DNA of 64,000 nt from Struthidea cinerea (GCA_013397865.1 VZTI01005203.1:583485-647484), one strand, 5' to 3'; counted from the first letter of the stretch, positions 1 to 12,377 are shown. The notes: generated from the sequence alone by a model not told the origin. Translations and numbers: made by a program.

Positions 1-2708
1 ACTACTGGACTATTGGCTTTCTTTGTCTGCAGCCTGTTGCCTAGTACATTAAGGAGGGTTTGGCCTGATGCTTGTCATTCCTTCCTCTAGCCAGCCTGAT
101 GGAATGGAGCCTTGCTGTCCAGGGAGCATGGGGCAGGCGGCCACATGTTCTCTCTCAGGGGTATCTCCTTGACCTTCTGGCTGTGGCTGCCTGTAGCATC
201 TGGTTCCTGTCAGATGTGTCCTCTCTGTCCTCTGTCCAGGGACTGTGGTGCATTTGCTGAGGGAGGCTGAATGTGATGATTTCATAGGACTTTTCCATCT
301 CTAACGTCTGTGATTGGTTTCTGATGTAGGAGATGACCCTGAACACGCATCCCAAGGCTTGCTTCTTGTTTTAGTGATTAAACAGGCAGTCAAAAGGGTA
401 GATTATGGCAAGAGAGAAAAATCTAAAAGCAAAGGAGGCATGGGCACAACTTCTTGCAAGTGGAACTAAAGTTCCCTGATGGAGATCACATAAATCTCTT
501 CCAAGGATACCCCAAATTCTGTACACAAGTATTTTGCTTTCAGTAGACTTGCTCTCCCAGTTTCTGTATATAGTTTTTAAAAATACTCACAGGGGAAAAA
601 AAATTCTCTGAAATGTTTATGATATATATTTTATTGATTCTGCAGGAACTTTTTCAATAGTTGCACATAAAATATTGTTTTCTTTGTGAAATGAGGAAAA
701 GGAAATCACACTGGGGAAGGCTCTGAGGAATCAGTGTGTCTTTAACCTGTGGTACTACTCTTTGCTGCCATATGATGCAACTTTTTCATTGAGGAGATGG
801 GGCAGGGCAATGAGATGACAGGTCCAGCTGGTTTTCTGGTAAAATTTATGGGTATGTGCGATGTTAGCTATCCGAGCCAGTGTTAATGTTGGCTGCAAAA
901 ATAATTGTGTTCAGCTGTTAAGAACATTTTTCAACGTTAGGGTCGGTAGTCATAGAGATGGATATTTGGTTCCATCAGTTGTTTTCTGACATTATAGTTA
1001 CATTGAATCAATTCTGTCATAAGTACGTTGGCTGAACATTCATCAGAATTATTACTTGTTGCATACGACTCTCAACTTGTTCATCAATTCACGATGCTAA
1101 GCGGTGTGCAAAGCTCTTAGTCCTTGTCCCAGAGACTTTGCATGGGAAGGTGTCTTGACTTACAGTATATGATTTATAACTGCTAGAATAGGAATTATTT
1201 TTTCCTTGGAAAAAAAAGCTGTGCTCATGTAACTGAGAAAATTAATTGCTGTTTTTCTCTGTGTTGATGTTGAGTGTTACAACAGAGATTTCCTTCTTTT
1301 GCAGGGCAAAGTGTGCCTTCAGCATGGTGTTCTTGGTACACAAGTCATTACAGCATCTTTTTATCCGGATTTCCTTGCAGATTTCTCAGTATCATTTGAC
1401 CTGACACTGGTCAAGCATTATGACTTATGCGGCCTTCTAGGAGTGGCGTGTAAGCTGATATTTGCATCAGACTCAGGAGTGTGAGCAATTCGAATAAGGC
1501 TGAATGACTGTGCACAGGCAATCACAGGCGCGTTGCTGGACATGTGACTGAAGCCTGAATCAGCTCATTGCATTAGTCATTTGTCAAGCAAGGAAATCTT
1601 CTCCCACACTTTTGGCTTTATGTCCACATGGGGATCTCTAAGGAGGGTTAGGCCATCCTTGTGTCCTCTGAGGGGAAGATGGAGTTTTTTTAGTTTTCTG
1701 CCTTTTCCGCAGCAGTTATGTTCTTCTCCCCTCCTGGATGCTCACCTGTGCCAAAAACCTGCTATCCTGACAGGATTTGTAGCTGTTCTTTCTTGGCAAG
1801 AGTGTTGGGCAGGGTTATGTCAGAGCACTTTTGGCCAAAAAGAAGCTGGAACGCTTGTCAGTCACAAATCAATTTGTAGAGTGGCTCACTGAGCTTGTGA
1901 CACTTGGAATTAATTTGCATTTATCCAAAATATTACCAAAACTGCTGTATCTCGGAAATAATTTTTACATTCAGGCTTGAGGCAGTGCTGTGTCTGTGTT
2001 TTGCTTTTTTTGTGTATCTCTATACATCTGCTTCTGGTGCTGTCCCTTATCTCATGGTGATTCTAATAACTCATACAGGGCCCTGTTTCGGAGCAAATGG
2101 GAAAGAAATGCACTTATATCTTTGATTATAAGAATTTTTGTAGGAACCATTTTTGCTCCAACATCTGCCAGGTTGAGCTAAATCAAGGGGCAGTGATTAT
2201 CAAACATGAACTGAGAAGGAAAAAAAACTTTAATTGGTATTCTTCCAAGAGATCAATCTTCGCAGAAGGGGTCATCTTGCATTCCTGTCAGCTGGCCTGG
2301 TTTTCTACTCTCAGACAATCTGATTGTACTCTTTGTAAGTGCCTATTTACTGTTTTTCAACCCTTCTTTTTCTTAAGTTGCTCTAAGTTATCGTGGACTT
2401 TAGGACAATGGTAGAACTTTTTATTTGGAAGGATGTAATCCCCATTAAATATTGATACTGACTTTGACCTCACTCGCCTGATCTCACAATTTGTTTACCT
2501 AACTTCATTTTAAATGTTATTCTTAAATTTCCTGGCAGGTAAGAATCAGACTATCAGTTTGTATCTTTCTTTTTTGTTCTTGTTGTCTGTAAATGCTCAA
2601 AAGGCTATTGCTGTGTAAGTCTGAATGCTTTTAAGATGAATATTCAAGTATGTTTTTCTAAGATTAAATGCTTGCTTTGTTTCTGGGGGTGTTTTGGTCT
2701 GTCCCTAG
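1..2708 (+). other. MTHFD1L: intron sequence upstream of e1 (incomplete)
   Basis: AT-rich intronic sequence ending in the acceptor CTGTCCCTAG before 2709. I looked for the preceding exon, which should encode the Rossmann-fold Gly-rich part of the dehydrogenase-like domain and end in phase 0, and did not find it, so it lies outside the window. No recognisable repeat family or RNA gene is seen. A pyrimidine tract followed by GCAG at about 1289-1303 looks like an acceptor, but the sequence after it does not encode anything matching the protein. Confidence 0.7.
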
Positions 2709-2820
2709 CTCCGTCACGCAGACGTGGTGGTGTTTGGCAGTACGAAACCCGATGATGTTCCTGTGAGCTGGATAAAGCCTGGGGCCACCATTATCAGTTG
2801 TGCTCGTGATCCGCTGTCAG
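2709..2820 (+). CDS. MTHFD1L: MTHFD1L exon e1: end of dehydrogenase-like Rossmann region
   Basis: 112 nt, phase 0 in and phase 1 out, 37 codons beginning LRHADVVVFGSTKPDD and ending CARDPLS, with the next Ser/Gly-region codon split. Acceptor CTGTCCCTAG, donor GTAAGA. The ADVVV...W.KPGA.II pattern matches the strand-loop-strand section of the NAD(P)-binding half of methylene-THF dehydrogenase/cyclohydrolases. In active members the block after the second strand reads as D-x-GIN; here it is CARD, which fits the known loss of dehydrogenase activity in MTHFD1L. Aligned from memory to the human protein, roughly half the residues differ, far more than in the synthetase exons downstream. Confidence 0.94.
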
Positions 2821-3462
2821 GTAAGAGGGGATAAAAGGTAACAGTTCCTGCAGGTGATGTACAGCAAGCCTTTGAGATGTGTGTGGCGTCTTAGTGACAA
2901 TGCAGTGTGGTTAAAAGCTGCATCTCTGTGGGAGGTGTGTGCACAGGGCATTTGTACACCTTTCTCTGATGTATAAATAGGAAGAAGTTGTTAGATGAGA
3001 GAAGAGAGGTTGGAACAGGTTCTTCATACCAGGATGGTTAAATAAGCAGTGACTCAGTGGATTCAGAGAATTCAGAAGGAAGACTTTTGGGTCATCAGAT
3101 GAGCTGTTACGTAGTGCTGTTTTGTACAGTGTCTTATCCTGTGACTTCTGTGGACTCACCTGGAATATGGAAAAAAGAGAAGACGGGAAGAAATATCAAC
3201 CGCAAAGTGCTGTGAAAGTGTCTGCAGAGAGTGGTGCAGGAGGGAGTACAGAAATCGTGTGTAGCTAAGAAGATGCAGAACGTCTCCTGCAGTAATTATT
3301 CCTACAAGAAAGAGTTTGGATTCACCTCCTTCCTAATCCCCTGGCTTGTTGTGGGGGGGTGTATGTGTTCATTAATTTCTCAGTTGAAAAACGTTATAGA
3401 ATTTTATTGGGAATAAGATTAAGAAATCTTCCCAGAAGTTACTCTGCTGCTAGAATAACGTG

Positions 3463-3488
3463 TAATAATAATGATAATAATAATAATA
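3463..3488. repeat. imperfect (TAA)n microsatellite
   Basis: Eight tandem TAA units with the fourth changed to TGA, inside the e1-e2 intron. Direct reading; likely length-polymorphic. Confidence 0.9.
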
Positions 3489-3661
3489 TGTAATTTTACA
3501 TCTCCTGTAAAATTTCTTACAATTCCATGAAGATCTCTAGATATTTTCTAGATTTTTGGTGCGTATATGAATTTGGTCAGCATCCCAATGAGATTGTACT
3601 GCAAATGAATAGGTGAGGATGTTCATCTTATCACAAGTGTACTAGATTGACATCTGTTAAT

Positions 3662-3703
3662 GAAATGGGCATAAAAACTGTGGAAATGGGCATAAAGCTG
3701 AGG
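3662..3703. repeat. 21-bp tandem duplication, two copies
   Basis: Two adjacent 21-bp units both begin with GAAATGGGCATAAA (3662-3675 and 3683-3696); the remaining 7 bases of each unit have diverged. It looks like an old local duplication in intron sequence, with no sign of function. Confidence 0.8.
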
Positions 3704-6271
3704 AAACCTAATTGCATGGGTTTTAAACTAGGGATATTACCTAAGGACAAATTAAGCAGACACTCTATGCAGAGCTTATGCAAGATTAGGCTCATAATAA
3801 AGCAGCTGCTGTTCCCATGCGAAGTATGGCCTTAGCAAGATTTCTTTCTTTGTCTTTCACAATGTCCTCTTGACTTGAACAGACACTGCAGGTGTGGGAG
3901 ATCTGGGTTATTATTCACTCAATCGTCTGAAGGCATTTGGACGTTCATCTTTCACCTCCCAAAGCAGATCTCTGATCCTCCTGAGGATCTCAAGGATGGG
4001 TACCATCCTTATCCCTTCCTGATGCTGCACAAGTTGTCCAAAAATAATACATCTTTTCTTTTTCCTGGACTAGTGAGTAGGAGACTCCTTGCATCTCTAA
4101 TGCCCATTTATTTCCCGTAGGGATTTTTGGATATAATTGTTAAGTATCTGTGGGGCAGGGCTTGGCGCACAGGTCTCTTCAGCAGGTACCCAAGCTACTA
4201 GTATGACACAGTCAGACATGAAGGAGGAATGGGGGAGAAAGGGAAAGTAATAGAGAAGAGAGGGAGTGGTGGTACAGCGGTCATACCTATAAATAAATAA
4301 ATGGAAGGGAATCTCCCCTCCTCATTTTAATCTTGCAAGTAGAAACCTCTTCTGTGACAGACTTGGGGTGGAGGTGCAGGACTGTTCTGACAGGGGGGGA
4401 TAAGCCAGTCCTTTCAGCCTGAGCGGGCACCAGGTGTGACTGGACTCTCCCAGCACTGCTACAAGTCTCACTTTCACTGGTGCAAGTCTCACGCCTAATT
4501 CTCTCCATTGAAAAGGGAGTCTGAGCCTTCACAGACCGAAAAGTTAAGCGGTATAACTGCATGCTGCGTCTTAAGACTTAAATGTCTTCGTTCTTTAGTT
4601 TCTCTAAAGAACTATAGATAATGCTGGTGTTTCCCTTCTCTGAAAGAGTGCTGTTAGAAAAACTGCATTACGTATCGCAGTAACATTCATTCTTAAGGCA
4701 GGAAATGTAAGGTTTGGCATAAGCATGCACGTTTCCTTGCATTTCTCAAGTTGTAGCAGTGCGCTCTGTTGAGTACTGCGTTTTTTTGGAAAGGCAGCAT
4801 GAGATTTTAATCAAGGTAATTTAAGTAAAACTTATCTACCAAATGTCTATCTGTCTTTATGGTTATGCTTTTGAGGTTGTCAGAACCTTGGAGAAACTCC
4901 GAAATTACAGCAGAAATGGATTTTACCAGCTGTAAAAATGTTAGTCTCAAGGCTTGTTAGAGAGGTACATGAAACACAGGTGTCTGACAGGAAGAATGCA
5001 TAGTTTAGTTGTGAGATGTTTGTGGAAGGCCCATTGTGGAGTAGTTGTGACCTTGGAGAAACAACTGAATCTTACAACTGACTCTTGACTTCCATGGAAT
5101 CTGGCTGAGGTGCTTGGAAATTGTTCTGGATTTTTTCTAGCTTTAGAAATGTCCGACTTAACATCTGTGGGGCCACAGGACTTTAATGAAGCCTGAAACC
5201 AATAATGGTCATGAAGTAACTTTTGTTCTTGCTAGATGGTGGCTAGATTTCCAACTTGTGGGTGGTGTTTAAAAAGCACTCAAAATTTGCAAGGACATAG
5301 CTGAATTGGGGAAGTGTAATGTTGTAAATCATAAGAGTGGAGAGAGAAGTGCTCACTCCAAAGTGACAGAATTCTTTTTCAAGTTGTTTTTTTTAATCCG
5401 ATCAAAGATTTTTAAATTATCACAATTTTCTGCCATTTTCTAGCAGTGCAACATCTGCTTCTGTTGCACCAAGAGTCTTGGAATCAGGTGAGTGCTGGTA
5501 GTGTCTTGCAGGAATATACTTTATATGTAAATGTATGGAGATGAAAATAACTTTCTGAAAAAAACTTAAGGATGCCAGAATTATTTGGGATTTGATGTCC
5601 AGTTCCTTTGGGTTCACTTAAGAGCTGAAGCCCATATGGTTTAAGTATGTTAGTGGGAAATTTAACCATTTCCTCGCCTCTTCTCTGTTCTAAGCTGCCT
5701 GAGCAGACAGGTAGCACCTGGCAGCAGCTCTCACTCATCTGCACAATAGGGCATGAGTCAGAGGAGGGAGCACAATATCTGTAATTCAGCTGATCTGACC
5801 ACAGTCCAAAGCAGAGAGTGCTATTCCAGCTTCCATCTGGAAAATTTATCCTAAGAGAGCTGTTGCAATCCTGTGATTGTCTTGCTAACTCCATGCATGA
5901 CTTTCACCTCTAGTTTCACCTTCACCCCTGTAAAAGCCTGGTTAGTCATTTGTGGGGTGACTGTGTAGCACAGGCAGTCTGAGAGAAATAGTTTATTGAA
6001 GGGAATTGTCTGATTCTAATATGTATTTACACACATGCTAGCTCTGCCCTGATAAAAAAAAAATCATATTGAGCCAAATAACATAAAAAGTCAAAATGTT
6101 TCTGTAAAGCACAGCTGTCTGAAAGGGGGTTTTAAACTTCATTCTTCCTACTCCATTTGTCTGTTTGGCAGCTCTCCCAGCCTAGTCTCAAAGCAACAAG
6201 AGTCAGCTTATGACTGTAATAGACTATTCCAGTAAAATTCCTCTGTCTAAAGCTGAGCATCTCCAGAAGAT

Positions 6272-6299
6272 TTTGTTTGTTTGTTTGTTTGTTTGTTTG
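6272..6299. repeat. (TTTG)7 microsatellite
   Basis: Seven perfect TTTG units in the e1-e2 intron. Direct reading. Confidence 0.95.
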
Positions 6300-7498
6300 A
6301 ATTGCAAGTGTTAATGCAAGTTGAAGGACTTTTCAGACACTTTCTTAATTAGGGTTTAATATGAGGACCGTTGCCTTCAGCTTGGTTGGCTTTGTCACTG
6401 ATGTGTAGATGCCTGCTGGCAGGAATGTTTGAGAAAGGGTCAGGAAACATACGGAATGAGGCTGAGGGTGTCTGCAGAGAGGATCTCTTGCTCTCTCAGT
6501 GATGGGTGTGGGAGAGTGGGCTGTAGCTGGGTGGGGGTGCTGGCTCCACTGCGTGGCTCTGCCTGCCACGCTGCCTCCAGCCTGAGTGTTCTGTGCCCTG
6601 CTGCTGCTGGGACCCTTGTTGGGAGGGGTAACTGTGCAAGCCAATGTGAGCCTTTTGTGACCAGTGGGGAAGGGGTAAGCAGAGCGACAGCTTGGCCAGG
6701 TCAGGGTTTGCACTTCAGTTCCCCTGTGGGAGAAAAGTTAAAGCTGTCAGCATACAGTTGTTATTTTTTATTACAACTATGTCTGCGCCCTTCAGAATGT
6801 GGCTAGGGCCTTGATATGCCCAAAGAGACTAGGATGTGAATTTCAGAGAAATTGTGTCTAGATAAAAGTCAGTGAGCAACAACAGAAGAACAAGCCAGAA
6901 GAAGGATTACAGCTAAATGACAAAATAATATGTTTAGTTAGGGTAGCTAATGTATGATTATCATTTGATATATTGCCACTAGAAACAATTATAACTGTGT
7001 CTAAAGTTGAAGTCACTCTGAATTGTGTAGACTCTCCAGAATATCATGCTGATGAAGATAACTCTTGCTGCTCAAAAAAATTTGCATATACTGTTTCCAA
7101 GTTTTAATAATCCTGTATGGTATTCGTGATAATTTCATTGTTCTCGCTCACTGTAATGTGTGTATTGAAGAGAAGACAGTCTTTACCATGCTCATTTAAG
7201 TGTTCTGTTTAAGAATATATATAGCTTTTCAAATCCTTACGGCTGTGTGAATTTTTTTTGTGTGGGTTTGTGTAATATGTTTCAGAGCATACAGTTACTC
7301 TCTGATTTTCATAGTATATTTATCCCTCTGGGTGATTTCATTTGAAGTATCAAAGAGAAGCCACCTATAATTTTGTCAGTAATACTGTTAAATTTCAATT
7401 CAACATTCAGAAATTTTTTATTTGAACATAATTTTTAAATACTTCTCCCACTCACAAAAGCTTTGTGATTTATTAGTGCAATACTTAATATTTTTCAG

Positions 7499-7578
7499 AG
7501 AAACACAACTATGGTCAGCAAAACAACCCTGCTGCTGAAAAGACTGTTGGTTCTCTTGCAGTAGCAATGAGAATGCAG
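7499..7578 (+). CDS. MTHFD1L: MTHFD1L exon e2: decayed cyclohydrolase/dehydrogenase signature
   Basis: 80 nt, phase 1 in and phase 0 out. The split codon gives Glu, followed by 26 codons reading KHNYGQQNN...EKTVGSLAVAMRMQ. Acceptor TATTTTTCAG, donor GTTAGT. It falls where active methylene-THF dehydrogenase/cyclohydrolases carry the PGGVGPMT-x-AM signature. Here the equivalent stretch reads EKTVGSLAVAM: the position-matched Val-Gly and Val-Ala-Met remain, but the Pro-Gly-Gly and Pro-Met-Thr are gone. This is the most divergent exon against the remembered human protein, including a length difference of a few residues, and it supports the MTHFD1L call over MTHFD1. The start is set by the AG and by frame continuity with e1. 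Confidence 0.9.
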
Positions 7579-8259
7579 GTTAGTGTACCTTCAAGTGTTG
7601 TAGATTTGTTGCTCTTTTTGTAAGTTGGAGAAATTGCTTCTACAGTTTAGATTTTAACTTTTGTTTCACTCTTTCAAACATCTTACCTGACTTCTATTTT
7701 AATAGCAACTCTTAAAAAGATAGAGTGATGCCTATTACATTTAATTAGAGAAAGAAATTAAAAATCAGACCTCTCATAATTCTGGTTAATACAGTAAAGC
7801 TTGGCAGAAGCACTTGTGTCAATAGGCTAATGTCTGTGAAGATTAATTGTATCTGCATTTTTGCATCATGATGGACAGAGAGTCCAAAAGTTTGTTGTTT
7901 AGTGTGGAAGAAGCATGAGTCAGTCAATGAACAGTCAGTATCTTCTGTTGTTTTTAAGGTGTGAAAGAAGAACAGTAATTCTTCATCTTACCAGAATAAA
8001 ATGTCCAACTGCCTAATTAGAGACTTTTCTGTGCCACTTATGTGTTAATGAAGTTGTTTCTTTCTGAAATGTGGTCAAACAATAGGAAAGTGGCTCTTAT
8101 TTTGTCCTAAAACGATGAAATGGAAAAATTGTTCAGTTTGGGAGTTTTTTGTTAGCCTTTGCCATAGGAGTTATTTCAGCATACTCTAGAGATTGTTTGA
8201 AGTTAGTGTTCAGCATTTATGATGCAGCTGTTGTGTGCTGTTTTCTTGTTTAAAACCAG
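7579..8259 (+). other. MTHFD1L: intron e2-e3
   Basis: 681 nt, the shortest intron in the window. AT-rich, with no repeat or other feature recognised. Its 3' end reads TTTTCTTGTTTAAAACCAG, so the pyrimidine tract is separated from the AG by an A-rich stretch, a comparatively weak acceptor. Confidence 0.85.
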
Positions 8260-8357
8260 AACATGGTGAAAAACATGGAGCGATGGATCCAGTCCCAGCA
8301 GTACAGGAAGTGGGACCTCCACTGCTTGAAACTGCAGCCCCTCTCCCCAGTGCCCAG
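8260..8357 (+). CDS. MTHFD1L: MTHFD1L exon e3: end of dehydrogenase-like domain and linker
   Basis: 98 nt, phase 0 in and phase 2 out, 32 codons beginning NMVKNMERWIQSQQYRKW and ending QPLSPVP; the Ser codon is completed by e4. It matches the last helix of the dehydrogenase/cyclohydrolase-like domain and the start of the linker to the synthetase domain. The L-x-PLSPVPSDI-IS segment across the e3/e4 junction is conserved between MTHFD1L and cytosolic MTHFD1, which begins its synthetase part in the same way. Donor GTAATA. The acceptor is weak, AAAACCAG, but the reading frame fixes it. Confidence 0.93.
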
Positions 8358-9116
8358 GTAATAAGTGCTTTTAAAGGAGAAAAAAAAATTTAAAATGTTT
8401 TACTAAAGAGTAAGCAAGTGTGACAACTTAAAAATGTTCCGTGCCTAATTAATTTTTAACCTTATGTGGACTATATGTTGTGCCATTCTCTTGTATGCTT
8501 CATCGTGACCATGTGCTTCTGTTTGCTTTCAATTTTTACTTTGATGATCTGCCTTGGAGCCAAGCTGTATTTAATGAAGACCTAAAGCTGGAAGGGTTCA
8601 TTGAAGAAGGGAGGAGGAGCCTTGTGCAAAACCAAGAGAAATACAAGAGACAAGAAGTTCCTAATGGCTAAATGTAGGAAGGTGTTTAGTTAAGGCTCAG
8701 TGATTTCAGTGGCATTTGAGTTTGTAATATTTTTTTCCCTTTAGAATTACTTTCTTCTGCATTAGACTTTTAAATTCCTGTGTGGGTGTGAAAAGCAGGA
8801 AGCATATTTATTCTCATAGCCAGAATCTTTTCAATCAGTTCCTGTCATTTACTTCCCAAGGCCCGTGTCTGGGCCTCAGGGACTTCAGGTCGGCCTTGGC
8901 ATGATTGCTGACATCTCTGACATTTAGAGCAGACTGAGCTCTTTACTGTGCTCAGGCGCTTTGCTGTGTGTTGCTTGTGTTGAGTGACAGAGAGAGGAAC
9001 CAATGGCTGGAAGAGAGGTTCTGCCATGCAGGAAAGCGTTGACATTTTTTGTGCTTACTTGTACGCCTGCTTCTGCAGATGATAAAGGAACCTCACACCA
9101 GAAGAAACTTAGAGAG

Positions 9117-9486
9117 AGCTGGAACTGCTTAGTCTGGAGGATAGGAGGATCTTATCAATGTGTCTAAATACAATGTACAATAATGCAAAGAGGACCAAGG
9201 CCGGCTCTTTTCAGTGGAGCCCAGTGACAGAACCATAGGCACAAACTGAAACCCAGGAAGCTCCATCTGAACATCAGGAAATACTTTTTCACTGTGAGGG
9301 TGACCATATGTTGACATAGATTGTCCAGGGTGGTTATGGAGTATCCATCCTAGGAGATATTCAGAAGCCACCTGGACACAGGCAACTAACTAGCTCTAGA
9401 TGACAGTGCGTGAGCAGGGGGATTGGCCCAGATGACCTCCAGAGGTCCCTTCCAACCTCAGACACTCTGTGATTCTGTAATTCTGA
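9117..9486 (+). mobile_element. CR1 LINE, 3'-terminal fragment
   Basis: About 370 bp in sense orientation, 5'-truncated as is usual for CR1. It matches the end of CR1 ORF2 as I know it: a stretch reading like GCACAAACTGAAACCCAGGA, the 'GGAAATACTTTTTCACTGTG' segment, then 'GATGACCTCCAGAGGTCCCT', 'TCCAACCTC' and the 3' tail CTGTGATTCTGTAATTCTGAA. The coding frame has decayed. CR1 is the dominant LINE of birds and other reptiles, so this also bears on the organism call. Borders are approximate by about 10 bp at the 5' side. Confidence 0.88.
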
Positions 9487-9862
9487 ATCCTATTGCTGTC
9501 TGTTTGGAAAGCTGTGACAAAATGTTGTCTTTTCTAAGCATTTTGATTTACTTTTCACTGTCTCTTACAACAGTTTAATGGGAATGGACACAAATGTAAT
9601 TGAAACCAGAGATGCCAAAAGAATGAGTTTTCTCTTGTAACCAGGGACACAAGGGGACAGAAATGCTTGAGCTTTTTCTGGGCTAGCATGTAACATTTCT
9701 AGAACTGAAGCCTGAAAAAACTGTCCTTAAATAATACAATTAAAAGTTAAAGTATGCAATGCCATGAGTGTGATGGTAAAAAAAAACTTTCAAAAAAGTA
9801 TTCCCAACCCTCTCTATGACACTGTGTATTTAGTACATAAATAATTACATAATTAATAAATA

Positions 9863-9884
9863 ATGGTGTATATATATACACCAT
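9863..9884. repeat. 22-bp perfect palindrome with TA repeat core
   Basis: ATGGTG, then alternating TA, then CACCAT, self-complementary over all 22 positions. It is embedded in a TA-rich block (about 9840-9920). Probably a microsatellite-derived cruciform-prone site. Confidence 0.85.
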
Positions 9885-10100
9885 AATATAATATATATAG
9901 TATAATATAAATTATATAGTTAGTAATAGGACTTGCATTTATCTGCTAACTCTGTAGCTTTGTCTTTTTTCTTTTAAATATAAAGAAACCCTTCAGATGG
10001 AAAGTATCCTGTAATAAAATGTAATCTTGCAGTAATACACCACGTTGTGTGGAAACAGATGGAGTTTTCATTGAAAATGAGGCAAAGCTGCTTAAGCACT

Positions 10101-10101
10101 N
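10101..10101. other. ambiguous base (N)
   Basis: A single N inside the e3-e4 intron; either an unresolved or a heterozygous position of the assembly. Confidence 0.95.
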
Positions 10102-12203
10102 AAGAACATCTGCTTTTTGATTTCTGTGAGATCTGGGTTGAAGTATTTCCAAATATATTGGAAATGGAATGGAAAATTTTCTTATAGTATGCAGTAAAAA
10201 AAAAAAGTCAGCGCACAGGTGAGTAGATGTAGAGCCTTCCTCTATCTTTTAAATTTTTCTGCATTTTGTAAATTATCACTTAGCATTGTCAGTGATAGAC
10301 TTCTTGCTTAACAGTTTTCATTCATGCAGAAGAACCACTGTTGCACATCTCCAGCAATACTGAATAACATAACATGTTGAATAATTCTGGTATTTCCAAT
10401 ATAGAGAATATATTGTCAGACTAAAAGAGTCAGCTACAAATACAGACTTCTAAATTCCAGGTATAACCAAATCTTTAATTTCCTGTATTGTAGGAAAATA
10501 TATTTAGTAGGAGGAAAAAAATGCAAATTAACTTTGTCATATTTGTCTACATCTTTCTCCTCTTGCTAAGTGCATCATTTACTTTAATAGGAGAATAGTC
10601 ACCCTGAAAATTTTCCTTGCTTAGATCTTTAAGGGGCCACACTACCATCGACTTAGCAAGAATTTTCTGGGACTTGAGTTGTTGGTATGTAGTAAATTCT
10701 GAGTGAAAACTTCAGGTAGTCTTTGCCATGTGATGTTTGTAAGCCACTCCATCTTGTGTTCTTGTTAGAATTTTATGGCTAGTAGCGTTTGAAGTCACAC
10801 ATAAGAAACCAAAGGTATGTCCTTCTGTGAAAGAAGATGCACTTAGTACGTCTTTGAAAAAAAGCAGGTCCAGGTCAGCGCTGTGATTGAGTAACTCCTT
10901 GACCTGTAGTACTGGATTATGTCATTGTTTGGGTGGATGGTTTCTGGGTTTCACTTAGCTGCTGCAGGGTATAAAAGGGGGTTACTTGAGAACTATAAAT
11001 GAATAATGGAGCCAGTTTAGGATTTCCTCAAAGAATTGCAAGCAATTAAGTTGGCACAGACTGATCATTTGCTGGTGGATGCAGAACAGCCAAAGTCCAC
11101 ACACAGAGTTGAGATCTGGCAGCAGTTTTATGTTCACTGGTGGATATTTAAGGTCCTGCAGACTGATAGTTTGGGACATGAGCTTTCATGCCTTTGCCAG
11201 ATTCTATCTTAAAAATACTGTGATCAACTGAAGCTAAAGGAAGGAATTAGCCTGGTTAGGCTGAAAGTGATTTTTTAACTTGTTTTTGTGGTGATTTGAG
11301 CAATTCAAAGCCAAAGGAGACAACTCTTCACATCCTGTGTGCCAGGCCCTGGGCTTCCCTACCGCAGGAGCTTACAGCTGCTAAACGCTTGGACATAATG
11401 GGCGGCTAGGTCAAGCTCACAAATGAAAAATCCATGACGGAGTATTAAATCCAAAGACCTCAGGTTGTCTAGGTCAGGAATTGCAGATACAATAATGTCC
11501 CCTAACCTACATCCACATCGCCCCTCAGGTAATCTGTGTGCTTGCCTCAGCTGCTGCTCCCAGCCTTTGCTGGAGGTAGTTTGTAAGCTCTCTGGATGTC
11601 TTAGCTGAGCCCTGTGCTTTAGACTCCTGCTCTGTGGCCATTCTTAGTTCAGCTGTGTTTTAGAAGTGCATGAGTTGGTCTTCAAATGCCTTGTTTCCTT
11701 TGGTGCCGTTGTGGGGGAGCGGCTGTGTTGGTGCTGCCCTCAGATGAAAGGCACTGCATGCACAGGCTTTCGGGTTTAGCAAATGTGTTTGTGTGACTGT
11801 TGGCCAAGGAATGCATGCGCTTTTTAGTAAATTGTATGTGCTGAAATATGCTGTGAGAGAGGAGAACAAAAGGGAAAACAAACCCAAAAACACCCATGTC
11901 CAGTGGGACAGAGCATCCAGCAGCCACGTCTCTAGCTTGATATGAAAGCATTACGTAATGTTTGGAATCTGATTAAACAAGAGCTCTCTGTGAAATTATA
12001 ACAATTAACAAACACTGAACGTGATCTTCAATGTTATATTAGGTGTTAGTTAATATTTAGGTTTGGTTAATAAAATATGAGAAAGAATTGAAAAACTCAT
12101 TACAATAACTCCATTGTTGGATTATTTGCTGTTGTTTTGTGCTCTGTCGTCGACCACCTAAGCTGAGAGAAATCTCCTGGCTCTTATTTGTTTTCTTTTC
12201 CAG

Positions 12204-12377
12204 TGATATTGAGATTTCCCGAGCACAGAGTCCAAAAGCTGTTGATGTGCTTGCCAAGGAGATAGGATTGCTTACAGATGAAATTGAGATCTATGGCCAA
12301 ACCAAAGCCAAAGTACGTTTGTCCCTGCTGGAAAGGTTAAAGGATCAACCAGATGGAAAATATATTCTGGTTGCTGG
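12204..12377 (+). CDS. MTHFD1L: MTHFD1L exon e4: start of formyl-THF synthetase domain
   Basis: 174 nt, phase 2 in and phase 2 out, 57 full codons plus the two split ones. It reads SDIEISRAQSPKAVDVLAKE, then IGLLTDEIEIYGQTKAKV, then LERLKDQPDGKYILVAG. Acceptor CTTTTCCAG, donor GTAAGA. The LA-EIGL--DE-E-YG--KAKV-L--L-RLK--PDGKY--V-G pattern is the N-terminal signature of eukaryotic formate-THF ligase domains. In the family the tyrosine-glycine and lysine residues precede the ATP site encoded by the next exon. The exon ends inside the Gly codon that opens the GITPTPLGEGKST motif. Confidence 0.97.

Larger units (their letters stand above)
2821..7498 (+). other. MTHFD1L: intron e1-e2
   Basis: 4678 nt. 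Contains an imperfect TAA microsatellite (3463-3488), a 21-bp tandem duplication (3662-3703) and a (TTTG)7 repeat (6272-6299). The stretch 6430-6720 is more GC-rich than its surroundings and is open in several frames, but no protein family is recognisable. Nothing else is identified. Confidence 0.85.
8358..12203 (+). other. MTHFD1L: intron e3-e4
   Basis: 3846 nt. Holds a 3'-end CR1 LINE fragment (9117-9486), an AT-rich block with a palindromic TA repeat (9863-9884) and one ambiguous base (10101). The remainder is AT-rich unique-looking sequence with nothing recognised. Confidence 0.85.

Noticed and set aside
1299..1484. Possible upstream exon after a pyrimidine tract and GCAG at about 1303
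   Set aside because: None of the frames resembles the part of MTHFD1L that should precede e1, and no donor in the required phase 0 follows. Treated as a chance acceptor-like site.
6345..6806. Overlapping open frames of about 120 codons on both strands
   Set aside because: GC-rich intron segment with frames open on both strands and no recognisable protein; best explained by composition.
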